From: Chloroflexota bacterium
GTDB lineage: Bacteria > Chloroflexota > Limnocylindria > Limnocylindrales > CSP1-4
Assembly (NCBI GenBank): GCA_016875645.1
Contig: VGPE01000195.1
Coordinates: forward strand, 1 to 5,498
Length of the DNA stretch: 5,498 nucleotides
Reading direction: 5' to 3'
Below the pieces are notes generated by a model. That model ran no database searches. It saw only the letters and a program-made list of their open reading frames with translations, and had not been told where the DNA came from. This document shows, in pieces, positions 1 to 5,498 of this stretch (its first letter is position 1; every line of letters starts with the position of its first letter). A program made the position numbers and the translations under genes.

Positions 1-117
1 GTGCGCGAGCGGCGGCAGTGCGACGACCAGCAGCATCGTCCCGCGCAGCGGCCCCAGCGGCAGGGTCACGATCGCGGCAGCGATGGCAGCGGCGACGACG
101 ACCAGCGCAGCGAGCAC
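1..117 (-). CDS. N-terminal fragment of an unidentified membrane protein (runs off left edge)
   Basis: On the - strand downstream of the phosphatase gene, one frame is open to the window edge and encodes a strongly hydrophobic stretch (core LAALVVVAAAIAAAIV), then a TLPLGPLRGT turn and a second hydrophobic run (MLLVVALPPLA). Third codon positions are almost all G or C, as in the neighbouring genes. The only canonical start in this frame after the phosphatase stop is the GTG at 117, giving 39 codons in view. A weak AGGA lies about 12 bases upstream of it. The preceding in-frame codons read like a basic cytoplasmic leader (ALIAPRRLAGSSGR), so the true start could lie further upstream at a non-standard codon. 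The 49-base gap to the phosphatase gene suggests co-transcription. The family cannot be recognised from this fragment, and the start is uncertain. Confidence 0.5.
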   Translation of the reverse strand, partial: MLAALVVVAAAIAAAIVTLPLGPLRGTMLLVVALPPLAH

Positions 118-166
118 GCGACCCGACGATCCTGCGAGACGGCGTGGCGCGATCAGGGCGTCGGGA

Positions 167-655
167 TCAGCGCGGCCGAAGCGCGTCGGGCGGCAGCAGC
201 CAGCGCAACCGCGCCCCGCCCGGGACGAACGGCCGTCGCGCCTCGAGACGCGCCAGGGCCCCCTTCTTCATCGAGATGTCGACGGCCCCCACGAGGGTCG
301 TGAGCAGGTCGCTGAAGTCCGGGTCGTGGCCCACCAGGATGGGCGAGCGCGGATCGCCGGCCCCGTGCAGGAGCGCGTCCAGCCCCTGGACGGACAACCC
401 CTCGCCCAGCCGCAGATCCACGATGACGCGGAGGCCCAGGGCCTCCGCGACCGGCTCCGCGGTCTGCACGGCACGGACGCGCGGCGAGGTCAGCACCGCG
501 TCGCACTCGAACCCGATCGACGCCAGGTGCGCGGCCAGCCGCTCGGCCTGGGCGAGGCCTTCACCCGAGAGGGGCCGCAGGTCGTCGGAGCCGGGCCAGC
601 GGGTTGCGTCCCCGGCGTCGGCGTGGCGCAGGAGGTGCAGCAGGGTGGTGGCCAC
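167..655 (-). CDS. sixA: SixA-like phosphohistidine phosphatase (histidine phosphatase superfamily)
   Basis: This 162-residue protein is the usual size for the SixA branch of the histidine phosphatase superfamily, which removes phosphate from phosphohistidine or other small phospho-substrates in the cytoplasm. Visible motifs are LRHADAG at residues 9-15 (R10, and H11 as the likely phosphate-accepting histidine), LTSPRVRAVQT at 55-65 (R61 as phosphate-pocket arginine), an acidic residue in LGEGL near E85, and LVGHDPDFSDLL at 107-118 (second catalytic histidine H110). The frame is open far upstream, but homology begins exactly at the GTG at 655 (product MATTLLHLLRHADAG), and the upstream residues look non-coding. 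The Shine-Dalgarno is weak. The gene diverges from pstS across a 144-base region. In E. coli SixA acts on NPr and has been linked to ArcB, but the substrate here is unknown. The family call is firm; the SixA name is by similarity only. Confidence 0.88.
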   Translation of the reverse strand: MATTLLHLLRHADAGDATRWPGSDDLRPLSGEGLAQAERLAAHLASIGFECDAVLTSPRVRAVQTAEPVAEALGLRVIVDLRLGEGLSVQGLDALLHGAGDPRSPILVGHDPDFSDLLTTLVGAVDISMKKGALARLEARRPFVPGGARLRWLLPPDALRPR

Positions 656-681
656 GGCCCCATCTTGGCACGCCGTGCGCC

Positions 682-725
682 GTTCACGAGTTGTTAACAG
701 TCGGGAAATCGGGCGTTGAACCGGT
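682..725 (+). promoter_or_regulatory. Candidate Pho box: GTT-type direct repeats with 11-bp spacing
   Basis: GTTCACG begins at 682, GTTAACA at 693 and GTTGAAC at 715. These starts are exactly 11 and 22 bases apart, and a degenerate unit (GGAAATC) fills the phase at 704. Tandem heptamers in 11-bp register are the hallmark of PhoB/PhoP-family binding sites. Actinobacterial PhoP sites resemble GTTCACC and Bacillus PhoP sites resemble TTAACA, and both forms are echoed here. The site is 75-118 bases upstream of the pstS ATG, where a phosphate-starvation activator would be expected. A weak CATGGT at 731-736 could be the -10 of an activator-dependent promoter. No binding was tested and the regulator gene is outside the window. 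Confidence 0.6.
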
Positions 726-760
726 CCCGGCATGGTTGCGACTGACAACGGGCAGATCTG

Positions 761-782
761 CGTGGCCATCGATGCTGCCACG
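761..782 (+). promoter_or_regulatory. Inverted repeat in the presumed pstS 5' leader
   Basis: CGTGGC at 761-766 pairs with GCCACG at 777-782, enclosing an 8-bp palindrome (CATCGATG, 767-774). A separate 10-bp palindrome, GCAGATCTGC, lies just upstream at 752-761 and shares base 761. The structure ends 4 bases before the pstS Shine-Dalgarno, so it could be a small leader hairpin influencing translation or an operator for another regulator. In GC-rich DNA short palindromes are common, so function is only a possibility. Confidence 0.25.
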
Positions 783-786
783 CCCC

Positions 787-792
787 AGGAGG
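787..792 (+). promoter_or_regulatory. pstS ribosome binding site
   Basis: A consensus AGGAGG lies 7 bases before the ATG at 800. It decides the pstS start, because an in-frame TTG at 797 would leave too short a spacing. It is the strongest Shine-Dalgarno in the window, in keeping with high production of the binding protein. Confidence 0.85.
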
Positions 793-799
793 TCACTTG

Positions 800-1756
800 A
801 TGGCGGTTCACCTGAGGCACTTTGCCCTGCTCGGCGCCGCGGCGATTCTCGTTGCGGCCTGCGGCTCGGGCGGTGCCGCATCGTCGCCTGACGCCAGCGC
901 CAGCCACGCCGCGCTCTCGGGTGACATCCGAATCGACGGCTCCAGCACGGTTTATCCGATCACCGAGGCCGTCGCGGAGGAGTTCCAGATTGACAACCGG
1001 GGCGTCCGGGTCACGGTCGCCTTCTCGGGCACCGGCGGCGGGTTCAAGAAGTTCTGCGAGGGCAAGACCGCGGCCAATGACGCCTCACGCCCGATCAAGA
1101 AGGACGAGGCAGAGCTTTGCGCGACCAACGGCGTCGATCCCGTCGAGATCGAAGCAGCATTCGACGGCCTGTCGGTCCTGGTGAACCCGGCCAATGACTT
1201 CGTCACGTGCCTCACCACCGGCGAGCTCAAGAAGATCTGGGACCAGGACAGCACCGTCAGGACCTGGCAGGACATCCGCGCGGAGTGGCCGGCCGACGTG
1301 ATCCGTCTGTTCGGGCCGGGAGCCGATTCGGGCACGTTCGACTACTTCACCGAGGAGATCAACGGCGAGACGGACCGCAGCCGCTCCGACTACACCCAGT
1401 CCGAGGATGACAACGCCCTCGTCTCGGGGATCGCCAAGGACGTGAACGGCTTCGGGTACTTCGGGTTCGCCTACTACGAGGAGAACGCCGACAAGCTCAA
1501 GCTGGTCGAAATCGACGGCGGATCCGGATGCGTCGCCCCGAGCCGGGAGACCATCGCGGACGGCTCCTATGCGCCGCTCTCGCGCCCGCTCTACATCTAT
1601 CCCTCAACGCAGTCCCTGAACCGGCCCGAGGTCGCTGCGTTCATGCAGTTCTACGTCGATCACGCGAGTGCGCTAGCGGCCGAGGTCGGGTACGTCGAGT
1701 TGCCCCCCGACCGCCTCCAGAAGGCGAAGGACGCACTCGCGGAGGCCCTCAGGTAG
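800..1756 (+). CDS. pstS: PstS, phosphate ABC transporter substrate-binding lipoprotein
   Basis: This 318-residue protein binds inorganic phosphate outside the membrane and delivers it to PstCA. The N-terminus is a lipoprotein signal peptide: hydrophobic core FALLGAAAILV, then lipobox VAAC with C21 as the lipidated residue, then a Ser/Ala/Gly-rich linker to about residue 40. The binding domain shows the PstS signatures: IDGSSTVYPI (45-54), FSGTGGGF (75-82), NDASRPI (93-99) and GADSGTFDYF (174-183). Their Ser, Thr, Arg and Asp residues form the phosphate pocket in the family. GFGYFGFAYY (217-226) is another conserved stretch. Four cysteines follow the lipid anchor (86, 107, 137, 244), and disulfides are possible. 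Length is normal for the family. It is first in the operon, behind a candidate Pho box and a strong AGGAGG. The ATG at 800 is preferred over the TTG at 797 because of Shine-Dalgarno spacing. Confidence 0.97.
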   Translation: MAVHLRHFALLGAAAILVAACGSGGAASSPDASASHAALSGDIRIDGSSTVYPITEAVAEEFQIDNRGVRVTVAFSGTGGGFKKFCEGKTAANDASRPIKKDEAELCATNGVDPVEIEAAFDGLSVLVNPANDFVTCLTTGELKKIWDQDSTVRTWQDIRAEWPADVIRLFGPGADSGTFDYFTEEINGETDRSRSDYTQSEDDNALVSGIAKDVNGFGYFGFAYYEENADKLKLVEIDGGSGCVAPSRETIADGSYAPLSRPLYIYPSTQSLNRPEVAAFMQFYVDHASALAAEVGYVELPPDRLQKAKDALAEALR

Positions 1757-1781
1757 GCGCGCCGAAGCAGCCCCTCCTCTC

Positions 1782-1817
1782 CGCAGCGGCCCGGGCTCTC
1801 GGGACCGGGCCGCTGCG
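1782..1817 (+). promoter_or_regulatory. Strong intercistronic hairpin between pstS and pstC
   Basis: Bases 1782-1794 and 1805-1817 form a perfect 13-bp GC-rich inverted repeat (half-site CGCAGCGGCCCGG) around a 10-base loop. It begins 26 bases after the pstS stop and ends 18 bases before the pstC ATG. There is no T-run after it, so it is not a canonical intrinsic terminator. A partial attenuator or a barrier protecting the pstS message from 3' exonucleases is more likely. Either would raise PstS relative to PstCAB, which matches the known excess of binding protein in such transporters. The structure is seen directly; its role is inferred. Confidence 0.7.
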
Positions 1818-1835
1818 CGCTGATTCGGTGCCAGA

Positions 1836-2783
1836 ATGACGGCCCACACCACCACGCGGAGGACCGACATCGGCGGTGCCTTCCCCGGGCTGCGGCGGCG
1901 CCGCAGGTCCCGGGTCGAACAACTGGTCGAGGCCTTCCTCTTCCTTTCGGCAGCGGTCGGCGTGCTGACGACGGCCGGGATCGTGCTGGTCCTGGCGACC
2001 GAGACGGCCGGCTTCTTCGCGCTCGTCAGCCCGATCGACTACTTGACGGGGACGGTCTGGTCGGCGTCCATCCAGCCGTATCAGTTCGGCGTGCTCCCGC
2101 TGATCACGAGCACCCTCCTGGTCGCGGTCATCGCGCTGGTGCTCGCGGTCCCGGTGGGCCTCCTGGCGGCGGTCTACCTCGCCGAGTACGCGAGCGATCG
2201 CGTCCGCAACACGATCAAGCCTGCGCTCGAGACGATTGCCGGCATCCCCACGATCGTGCTCGGCTTCTTCGCCATCAACTTCCTGACGCCGGTGATTCTC
2301 CAGCCACTGGTGCCGGGTCTCGGCGGGTTCTCTGCGCTGGCCGCCGGCGTCGTGGTCGGCCTCCTGATCACCCCGCTCGTGGCCTCGCTCTCAGACGACG
2401 CGCTGCGCGCGGTACCGCGCGCCCTCCGAGAAGGGGCGTACGCCATGGGCGCGACTCGTTTCGAGGTCTCGCGCAAGGTCGTGCTGCCGGCGGCCCTCTC
2501 AGGGGTGATGGCGGCGGTCATCCTTGCCATGTCGCGCGCGGTCGGCGAGACCATGGCCGTGGTGCTGGCTGCCGGCACCAACCCCAACCTGACCCTGGAC
2601 CCGCGCGAGAGCGTGCAGACCATGACGGCCTTCATCGTCCAGATCAGCCTGGGTGACACCCCCCAGGACTCGATCCAGTTCAAAGCCCTGTTCGCCGTCG
2701 GCGCGACGCTGTTCGCGATCACCCTGGGGCTCAACGTCCTGAGCAACCGGATCGTGGCGCGCTACCGGAACGTCTACCGATGA
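1836..2783 (+). CDS. pstC: PstC, phosphate ABC transporter permease subunit
   Basis: This 315-residue inner-membrane permease forms the phosphate channel with PstA. A basic N-terminus (LRRRRRSR, 19-26) precedes about six membrane segments, at roughly 33-55, 88-115, 135-155, 164-183, 218-245 and 284-305. The cytoplasmic EAA loop that docks on the ATPase is clear at 199-218 (EGAYAMGATRFEVSRKVVLP), preceded by LRAVPRALR. Further PstC hallmarks are YLAEYAS (114-120), ETIAGIPTIVLGFFA (132-146) and SRAVGETMAVVLAAG (233-247). Length is typical. The ATG start has only a weak GGTG 5 bases upstream and follows a strong hairpin, so its translation is probably lower than that of pstS. Its TGA stop overlaps the pstA ATG by 4 bases. 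Confidence 0.96.
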   Translation: MTAHTTTRRTDIGGAFPGLRRRRRSRVEQLVEAFLFLSAAVGVLTTAGIVLVLATETAGFFALVSPIDYLTGTVWSASIQPYQFGVLPLITSTLLVAVIALVLAVPVGLLAAVYLAEYASDRVRNTIKPALETIAGIPTIVLGFFAINFLTPVILQPLVPGLGGFSALAAGVVVGLLITPLVASLSDDALRAVPRALREGAYAMGATRFEVSRKVVLPAALSGVMAAVILAMSRAVGETMAVVLAAGTNPNLTLDPRESVQTMTAFIVQISLGDTPQDSIQFKALFAVGATLFAITLGLNVLSNRIVARYRNVYR

Positions 2784-3691
2784 CCGCTCCGCTGGCACCC
2801 CCGGCACCCGCTGCCCCGGCAGCACCTCGCTTCGAGCCGGCTCTGATGCGCCGCAGGCTGGCGGGCACGGTCTTCTATGCCGCCTGCATCGCGGCGATCT
2901 CACTCACGCTGCTGGCGCTTCTGCTGCTCCTGTTGGACGTGCTCTCGCGCGGTCTCGGTCACCTGGACCCCGACTTCCTGTCGGGCGTGCCCTCGCGGCG
3001 GCCGGCGCGGGCCGGAATCATGCCCGCCATCCTCGGCTCGCTCTATCTCGGGCTGATCGTCGCGGTGGTGACGTTCCCGATCGGCGTCGCGGCCGGCATC
3101 TTCCTCGAGGAGTACACGAAGGACAGCTTCCTCAATCGCCTGCTGCGGACCAACATCTCCAACCTCGCGGGCGTGCCGTCGATCATCTACGGCATCTTCG
3201 GCCTGGCGCTGTTCGTGCGGGCGCTCAACCTGGGCGAGACGCTCCTTGCGGGGGCGCTGACGCTCTCGCTCCTCATCCTGCCGGTGGTGATCATCGCGAC
3301 GATGGAGGCGTTGCGGGCGGTGCCGGCCTCGCAGCGAGAGGCCGCCCATGCCCTGGGGGCGACGCGCTGGCAGGCGATCAAAGGAGCCGTTCTGCCCGCT
3401 GCGGCGCCGGGCATCCTCACGGGCATCGTGCTGTCCATGGCGCGCGCAATCGGCGAGACTGCACCCCTGATCCTGATCGGGGCGGTCACGTTCGTCACGT
3501 ATGCCCCGAACCCGGTGGAAGGCGGCTACACCGTGCTCCCGATCCAGATCTTCCAGTGGGCGAGCCGCCCGCAGGCCGAATTCCAGGAGATCGCGGCCTC
3601 GGCCATTCTCGTGCTGCTTGCCCTGATGTTCGCGTTGAACGCGCTCGCGCTGTTCCTGCGGGTGCGCCTGTCACGCCACCTGCAGTGGTAG
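2780..3691 (+). CDS. pstA: PstA, phosphate ABC transporter permease subunit
   Basis: This 303-residue partner of PstC has an Ala/Pro-rich N-terminus (to about residue 20), then about six membrane segments near 28-52, 82-108, 131-148, 155-173, 208-236 and 271-294. The EAA loop is at 187-206 (EAAHALGATRWQAIKGAVLP) and contacts PstB. PstA hallmarks include FLEEYTKDS (108-116), NLAGVPSIIYGIFGLALF (128-145) and SMARAIGETAPLILIGA (219-235). The conserved C-terminal region has VLPIQIFQW (252-260). The ATG sits inside the pstC stop (ATGA), which indicates translational coupling, and its own Shine-Dalgarno is weak. The last base of its TAG stop is the first base of the pstB Shine-Dalgarno. Length is normal and nothing looks damaged. 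Confidence 0.96.
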   Translation: MTAPLAPPAPAAPAAPRFEPALMRRRLAGTVFYAACIAAISLTLLALLLLLLDVLSRGLGHLDPDFLSGVPSRRPARAGIMPAILGSLYLGLIVAVVTFPIGVAAGIFLEEYTKDSFLNRLLRTNISNLAGVPSIIYGIFGLALFVRALNLGETLLAGALTLSLLILPVVIIATMEALRAVPASQREAAHALGATRWQAIKGAVLPAAAPGILTGIVLSMARAIGETAPLILIGAVTFVTYAPNPVEGGYTVLPIQIFQWASRPQAEFQEIAASAILVLLALMFALNALALFLRVRLSRHLQW

Positions 3692-3696
3692 AGGAG
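3691..3696 (+). promoter_or_regulatory. pstB ribosome binding site favouring the TTG start
   Basis: GAGGAG begins on the last base of the pstA stop codon and ends 6 bases before the TTG at 3703. It supports the TTG as the pstB start over the in-frame GTG at 3685, which lies upstream of the motif, and the ATG at 3844, which has no well-spaced Shine-Dalgarno and would cut into the ATPase fold. Confidence 0.7.
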
Positions 3697-3702
3697 AAGG
3701 CG

Positions 3703-4590
3703 TTGAGCGCCCAGGCCATTGCCGAGCGAGCCCCGTCGGCCGACTCCAAAGCGGCCCCGACCCGCCGGACCATCCAGATCTCGACCGCGGGCGTCGCCCG
3801 CGGGCCCCTGGACCTCGCCGACCCCGGAGACGTCGCCGTCGAGATGCAGGATGTGTCCTGCTGCTACGGGACCTTTCGCGCAGTCCGCGACATCAACCTG
3901 ACGTTCGCCAGGCGAGAGGTGACCGCGCTCATCGGCCCGTCGGGCTGTGGCAAGTCGACGCTCCTGCGCTCGATCAACCGGATGAACGACCTCATCCCGG
4001 GCGCACGCACCGAGGGCCGTGTTCTCTTCGACGGCCAGGACGTGACCGGCCGCGAGGTGGATGCCGTCGATGTTCGGCGCCGGATCGGCATGGTGTTCCA
4101 GAAGCCCAATCCCTTCCCCAAGTCGATCTACGAGAACGTGGCATTCGGCCCGCGCATCAACGGCTATCGCGGCAACATGGACGAGCTCGTCGAGGAGTGC
4201 CTCCATCGCGCGGCGCTCTGGAACGAGGTGAAGGACAAGCTCAAGCAGTCGGGCCTGTCGCTCTCCGGCGGCCAGCAGCAGCGTTTGTGCATCGCGCGCA
4301 CCATCGCCACGAGCCCCGAGGTGATCCTGATGGACGAGCCGTGCTCGGCCCTGGACCCGCGGGCAACTCTCCAGATCGAGGAATTGATGCGCGAGCTCTC
4401 CGAGCAGTACACGATCGTGATCGTCACCCACAACATGCAGCAGGCGGCGCGTGCCTCGGACCGGACGGTCTTCATGACGATGGGCGACGACCGGTCGGGA
4501 TACGTCGTGGAGGTCGGGCCAACCAACGAAATCTTCACAATGCCGAAGCAGCGACTGACGGAGGACTACGTGTCCGGGCGGTTCGGATGA
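3703..4590 (+). CDS. pstB: PstB, phosphate ABC transporter ATP-binding protein
   Basis: This ATPase of the Pst complex (295 residues from the TTG start) drives phosphate import through PstCA. All motifs are intact: Walker A GPSGCGKST (78-86), Q-loop Q133 in VFQKPNPFPKSIYENVAFG, signature LSGGQQQR (187-194), Walker B VILMDEP (207-213, catalytic E212), D-loop SALD (215-218) and switch histidine H243 in THNMQQAAR. The PstB-specific C-terminus TEDYVSGRFG is present. A 40-45-residue N-terminal extension precedes the domain, which begins near VAVEMQDVSCCYG, so the protein is longer than the usual 250-260 residues. The TTG at 3703 is chosen for its GAGGAG 6 bases upstream and its position 11 bases after pstA. 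The ATG at 3844 is an alternative but would remove the first strand. The stop overlaps the phoU ATG. Function is firm; the start is moderately certain. Confidence 0.95.
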   Translation: MSAQAIAERAPSADSKAAPTRRTIQISTAGVARGPLDLADPGDVAVEMQDVSCCYGTFRAVRDINLTFARREVTALIGPSGCGKSTLLRSINRMNDLIPGARTEGRVLFDGQDVTGREVDAVDVRRRIGMVFQKPNPFPKSIYENVAFGPRINGYRGNMDELVEECLHRAALWNEVKDKLKQSGLSLSGGQQQRLCIARTIATSPEVILMDEPCSALDPRATLQIEELMRELSEQYTIVIVTHNMQQAARASDRTVFMTMGDDRSGYVVEVGPTNEIFTMPKQRLTEDYVSGRFG

Positions 4591-5408
4591 GCGACGAGCG
4601 CGATGGGCTGCCGGTCGACGCGGGGTCCGATCCGGGCATGGGCGGCGGTGCCGAGCCGGAGCATCCTTCGTCGGAGCCGCCCGCGGTTGACCCGGCGATC
4701 CCCGCGTCGGAGCAGACAGGGCCCAGCGCCGACGCCCTGAGCGGTCCTCGGCACGCTCGCAGGCCGCTGGACCGCGACGAGCGCGAGATTAAGGACAACG
4801 TCCTGCGGATGGGCGCCCTCGTCGAGGAGCAGATCCGGGCCGCGATCCGCACCCTGGTCGAGCACGACGCCGAGGCCGCGGCCGCCGTCATCGCCGGCGA
4901 TCGCCAGATCAACGAGGCGCAGCACAATGTCGTCGCCCTGATCACGCGGGTGATCGCGACCCAGCAGCCGGTCGCACGGGACCTGCGCTTCCTGCTCTCG
5001 CTGGACCACGTGGCGTACGAGCTTGAGCGGATGGGCGACCACGCCGCGTCGGTGGCCAAGCAGTCCCGCAAGCTCGCCCCGTTCCCGCCGCTCAAGCGCT
5101 ACGTCGATCTGCCGGCGATGGGCGAGGCCGTCGCCCAGCTCGTCCATGGCGTGCTGCGCGCCCTGGTCGACGTGGACGAGGCACTGGCGAGGCAGGTCGC
5201 GGCCCGCGACGACGAGGTGGACCACCTCTACCACCGCATCTTCGACGAACTCCTTCAGCTGATGCGGGATCACCCCGACAACGTGGACCGCGGCGCGCGG
5301 CTGCTCTTCGCGGCCCACTACCTGGAGCGCATCGGGGATCGTGTGACGAACATCGCGGAAGACGTGGTCTTCCTCGCCTCGGGCGAGATCTCGGACCTGA
5401 ACGACTAG
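4587..5408 (+). CDS. phoU: PhoU, phosphate signalling and transport regulator
   Basis: PhoU is a cytoplasmic helical-bundle protein that couples Pst activity to the Pho sensor kinase and restrains phosphate uptake. Two PhoU domains are visible at about 63-160 and 172-265. Each carries the metal-binding signature: ELERMGDHA at 145-153 (E147, D151) and YLERIGDRVTNIAED at 245-259 (E247, D251, then N255, E258, D259). Also typical are QQPVARDLRFLLS (126-138) and the opening segment LDRDEREIKDNVLRMG (61-76). The ATG overlaps the pstB stop (ATGA), indicating coupling. From this start the product is 273 residues, longer than the usual 215-240, because of a roughly 58-residue Pro-, Glu- and Asp-rich N-terminus with no obvious fold. 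An in-frame ATG at 4638 would shorten it only partly and has a poor Shine-Dalgarno. The PhoU call is certain; the exact start is less so. Confidence 0.95.
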   Translation: MSDERDGLPVDAGSDPGMGGGAEPEHPSSEPPAVDPAIPASEQTGPSADALSGPRHARRPLDRDEREIKDNVLRMGALVEEQIRAAIRTLVEHDAEAAAAVIAGDRQINEAQHNVVALITRVIATQQPVARDLRFLLSLDHVAYELERMGDHAASVAKQSRKLAPFPPLKRYVDLPAMGEAVAQLVHGVLRALVDVDEALARQVAARDDEVDHLYHRIFDELLQLMRDHPDNVDRGARLLFAAHYLERIGDRVTNIAEDVVFLASGEISDLND

Positions 5409-5429
5409 GTCGGCGATCGCGCGGCCGAG

Positions 5430-5467
5430 GGCGGGGGAGGGCAGCAGGATCGCCGGCTCCTCCCGCC
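5430..5467 (+). terminator. Possible GC-rich hairpin after phoU
   Basis: GGCGGGGG at 5430-5437 can pair with TCCCGCC and its preceding C at 5460-5467 (one G-U pair). After a mismatch, two more pairs form inside. The loop is about 16 bases. It begins 21 bases after the phoU stop and has no T-run, so it is at best a weak or factor-assisted terminator of the pst operon. A small inverted repeat, GCAGGA-GT-TCCTGC, follows at 5468-5481. Nothing else can be supported in 5409-5498. Confidence 0.25.
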
Positions 5468-5498
5468 GCAGGAGTTCCTGCACGGTACCCCGAGCAAT

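Noticed and set aside
18..719. Long + strand open frames opposite the phosphatase gene.
   Set aside because: They yield Arg/Ser/Ala-rich low-complexity products without motifs, while the - strand has all histidine phosphatase motifs.
805..812. GGTTCACC at the start of pstS, matching the actinobacterial PhoP unit.
   Set aside because: It is a single copy within the coding region, out of the 11-bp register of the upstream repeats, and most likely chance.
656..907. Upstream extension of the phosphatase frame into the pstS region.
   Set aside because: The extra residues show no similarity to the family, would overlap the pstS start and control region, and homology begins right at the GTG at 655.
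3526..4431. A 301-codon - strand open frame antisense to pstA and pstB.
   Set aside because: It is codon-aligned antisense to clearly conserved genes, and its product has the His/Arg/Asp-rich composition typical of antisense frames in GC-rich DNA. It is a codon-bias artefact.
4566..5483. A 305-codon - strand open frame covering the whole of phoU.
   Set aside because: It is exactly antisense to phoU codons, with no recognisable motifs. phoU itself is unambiguous.
1..5498. Searched for CRISPR repeats, tRNA or rRNA genes, insertion sequence ends, toxin-antitoxin or phage genes, and an unusual new system.
   Set aside because: None is visible. The genes are a standard pst-phoU operon with uniform composition, and no sign of transfer or disruption was seen.

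Overview
The window is a high-GC (roughly two-thirds or more G+C by eye) bacterial chromosomal segment carrying a complete high-affinity phosphate uptake operon, pstS-pstC-pstA-pstB-phoU, on the + strand (800-5408). A divergent gene for a small SixA-type histidine phosphatase lies on the - strand (167-655), with the first codons of a membrane protein beyond it at the left edge. PstS carries a lipobox, so it is a lipid-anchored binding protein. Together with the strong GC3 bias and the GTG and TTG starts, this suggests a high-GC, possibly single-membrane lineage such as Actinomycetota or Chloroflexota. The sequence alone does not settle the phylum.

Layout. 1-117 (-): start of an unidentified membrane protein that runs off the window. 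167-655 (-): sixA-like phosphatase. 656-799: divergent intergenic region holding GTT-type heptamers in 11-bp register (a candidate Pho box), an inverted repeat in the presumed pstS leader, and a strong Shine-Dalgarno. 800-1756: pstS. 1757-1835: spacer with a perfect 13-bp GC-rich hairpin. 1836-2783: pstC. 2780-3691: pstA, joined to pstC by an ATGA overlap. 3703-4590: pstB, probably from a TTG start with a Shine-Dalgarno that begins in the pstA stop codon. 4587-5408: phoU, joined to pstB by an ATGA overlap. 5409-5498: short flank with a possible GC-rich hairpin and no gene I can support.

How it works together. PstS captures phosphate outside the membrane, PstC and PstA form the membrane channel, and PstB is the ATPase. 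PhoU is the cytoplasmic regulator that in well-studied bacteria links transporter state to the PhoR-type sensor kinase. The phoR/phoB (or phoP) genes are not in this window. The 11-bp-phased repeats upstream of pstS are consistent with control by a PhoB/PhoP-family response regulator. The hairpin after pstS and the weak pstC ribosome binding site would favour more PstS than membrane complex.

I found no undescribed system here. This is a well-known operon, and the details worth a second look are the Pho-box-like divergent promoter shared with the phosphatase gene, the pstS-pstC hairpin, and long N-terminal extensions on both PstB and PhoU.
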